64,000 bases of DNA, from contig NZ_PGFE01000004.1 in the NCBI RefSeq assembly GCF_002797595.1, positions 186,001 to 250,000 on the forward strand, read 5' to 3'. The notes below the pieces were generated by a model. The model was not told the DNA's origin and made no database searches. It was given only the letters and a program-made list of their open reading frames with translations. Below, in pieces: positions 63,179 to 64,000 of the stretch. A program made the position numbers and the translations under genes. The DNA is from Sediminihabitans luteus (GTDB taxonomy: Bacteria; Actinomycetota; Actinomycetes; Actinomycetales; Cellulomonadaceae). Every line of letters starts with the position of its first letter. Position 1 is the stretch's first letter.

Positions 63179-64000
63179 GTGACGAGGACCGTGGTCGACG
63201 CGCCCGCCCTGCAGACCCGTCGCGCGTTGCGTGAGGCCGAGGCGCCCGCGTCCCGACCGCGTCGCCGGCCCCGTCCCGAGCACAAGGCGCCGATCCCGAC
63301 GAGCCAGCGATGGGCGCCCCGGGCCGCCGTGCTGTCGAGTCTCGCGCTCGCGACCATCGCGATGCCGATCACGAGCGGCCTCCCCGGCGCCGACGGCGAC
63401 CGCTCCCCGTTCGCGGACGGCCCGAGCGGTCCCTCGACCCTCGACGTGGTCGCCGCCGCGAGCAGCGGTGGCGGCACGTCCCAGTACGTCGCGGCGGCTC
63501 CGCGGAGCGCTCGCTCGCTCGCCGCCGAGGCCTCGCGATCGCTCGACCGGTCCCCGCTGCCCGGCTGCGACGCCGGCGTCCGACCTGCCGGGACCAACGG
63601 CCAGCTCGACCCCCACGCACTGTGCGACCTGTGGCAGGACGGCGAGAGCCTGCGCCCCGACGCCGCGGTGTCCCTCGCCGCGATGAACGAGGCGTACCAC
63701 GCGCGGTTCGGCCGCGACCTGTGCCTCGTCGCGAGCTACCGCACTCTTTCCGAGCAGGTCACGCTCTCCTACACGCGCGCAGGCTTTGCCGCGCGACCCG
63801 GCACCTCGATGCACGGGTGGGGCCTCGCGATCGACCTGTGCACCAAGGAGACGTCCTCGTCGACCACCTACGGGTGGATCACCCAGAACGCCGGGACGTA
63901 CGGGTGGGAGAACCCGGCGTGGGCGCAGCGCGGCGGATCGGGCGCCTACGAGCCCTGGCACTTCGAGTTCGCAGCCGGCGTGCGGGAGATCAGCGGCGCC
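63179..64000 (+). CDS. M15 family D-alanyl-D-alanine carboxypeptidase-like protein (3' truncated)
   Basis: The frame runs to the window edge; 274 residues are seen. A basic N-terminus of 45 residues precedes one membrane span or signal (AAVLSSLALATIAMPI), a low-complexity Ser/Ala linker, and the VanY-type peptidase domain from about 130: LCLVASYRTLSEQVTLSYTR, then GTSMHGWGLAIDLC with two zinc ligands (His, Asp) and YEPWHFEF with the third. It would trim D-Ala from cell wall stem peptides outside the cell. GTG at 63179 has AAGGG at 9 nt and a too-close GAGGAG; GTG at 63191 is an alternative. The missing end should be short. Confidence 0.88.
   Translation, partial: MTRTVVDAPALQTRRALREAEAPASRPRRRPRPEHKAPIPTSQRWAPRAAVLSSLALATIAMPITSGLPGADGDRSPFADGPSGPSTLDVVAAASSGGGTSQYVAAAPRSARSLAAEASRSLDRSPLPGCDAGVRPAGTNGQLDPHALCDLWQDGESLRPDAAVSLAAMNEAYHARFGRDLCLVASYRTLSEQVTLSYTRAGFAARPGTSMHGWGLAIDLCTKETSSSTTYGWITQNAGTYGWENPAWAQRGGSGAYEPWHFEFAAGVREISGA

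Overview
The window is very GC-rich (codons end almost always in G or C), many starts are GTG, and the genes are typically actinobacterial: the MtrAB-LpqB system, SecA with a long-form HPF, a zinc anti-sigma SigR/RsrA pair, the fused 2-oxoglutarate decarboxylase Kgd, and the 24-residue ribosomal protein bL37. Gene content and protein style suggest a Micrococcales actinomycete such as Cellulomonas or a close relative. That is an inference from gene content, not a placement. The block ahcY - mtrA-mtrB-lpqB - comF - hpf - secA - (DUF6459) - aroA-rsgA - sigR-rsrA matches in outline the Mycobacterium tuberculosis Rv3221-Rv3248 neighbourhood, so most of the window is conserved core chromosome.

Region 1 (1-13.9 kb) is the most accessory-looking part, a cell-surface glycopolymer locus. 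It holds a truncated CDP-glycerol glycerophosphotransferase-like gene, a two-gene ABC exporter of the teichoic-acid/O-antigen type, a three-part protein joining a polysaccharide pyruvyltransferase-like domain to a GT-D glycosyltransferase-like domain, two facing paralogous membrane O-acyltransferases with SGNH tails, a cation diffusion facilitator, and two overlapping Stealth-family sugar-phosphate transferases. Together they look able to build, decorate (phosphodiester, ketal pyruvate, O-acyl) and export a wall polymer.

Region 2 (13.9-27 kb) has a glycine betaine/proline-type ABC operon (proV-proW-proX) divergent from ahcY, with a structured 415-bp intergenic region. A membrane-protein cluster follows: RDD, SpoIIM, a 52-residue protein, DUF58, MoxR ATPase, DUF4350, DUF4129 and a proline/glutamine-rich membrane protein. 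The last five form one run with 1-4 nt overlaps or a 2 nt gap.

Region 3 (27-41.1 kb) is mtrA-mtrB-lpqB, comF, hpf, a YcaQ-like winged-helix gene, secA, a DUF6459 protein, a LysM protein carrying a 30-bp tandem repeat, and a small uncharacterised gene. Region 4 (41.1-54.3 kb) has a small HTH gene, a SAF-CpaE-like pair, DUF6912, aroA-rsgA-hisN, a ferritin-DoxX pair, sigR-rsrA, bL37, a DUF4097-PadR operon, an SGNH-like protein, aldose 1-epimerase and an aldo/keto reductase. Region 5 (54.3-64 kb) has kgd, a two-component system, two CNNM/CorC-like transporters and a truncated M15 peptidase.

The regulatory signals I trust most are: a perfect GGGAAT-N18-GTT sigma-R promoter placed so that its transcript would start at an in-frame GTG and make a SigR extended by 49 residues; a repeated leaderless-gene layout (-10 hexamer ending exactly 6 nt before the start codon in several genes); a CGCGATATA operator pair before the PadR operon; and several long bidirectional terminators. 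I saw no tRNA, rRNA, CRISPR array, insertion sequence or prophage.
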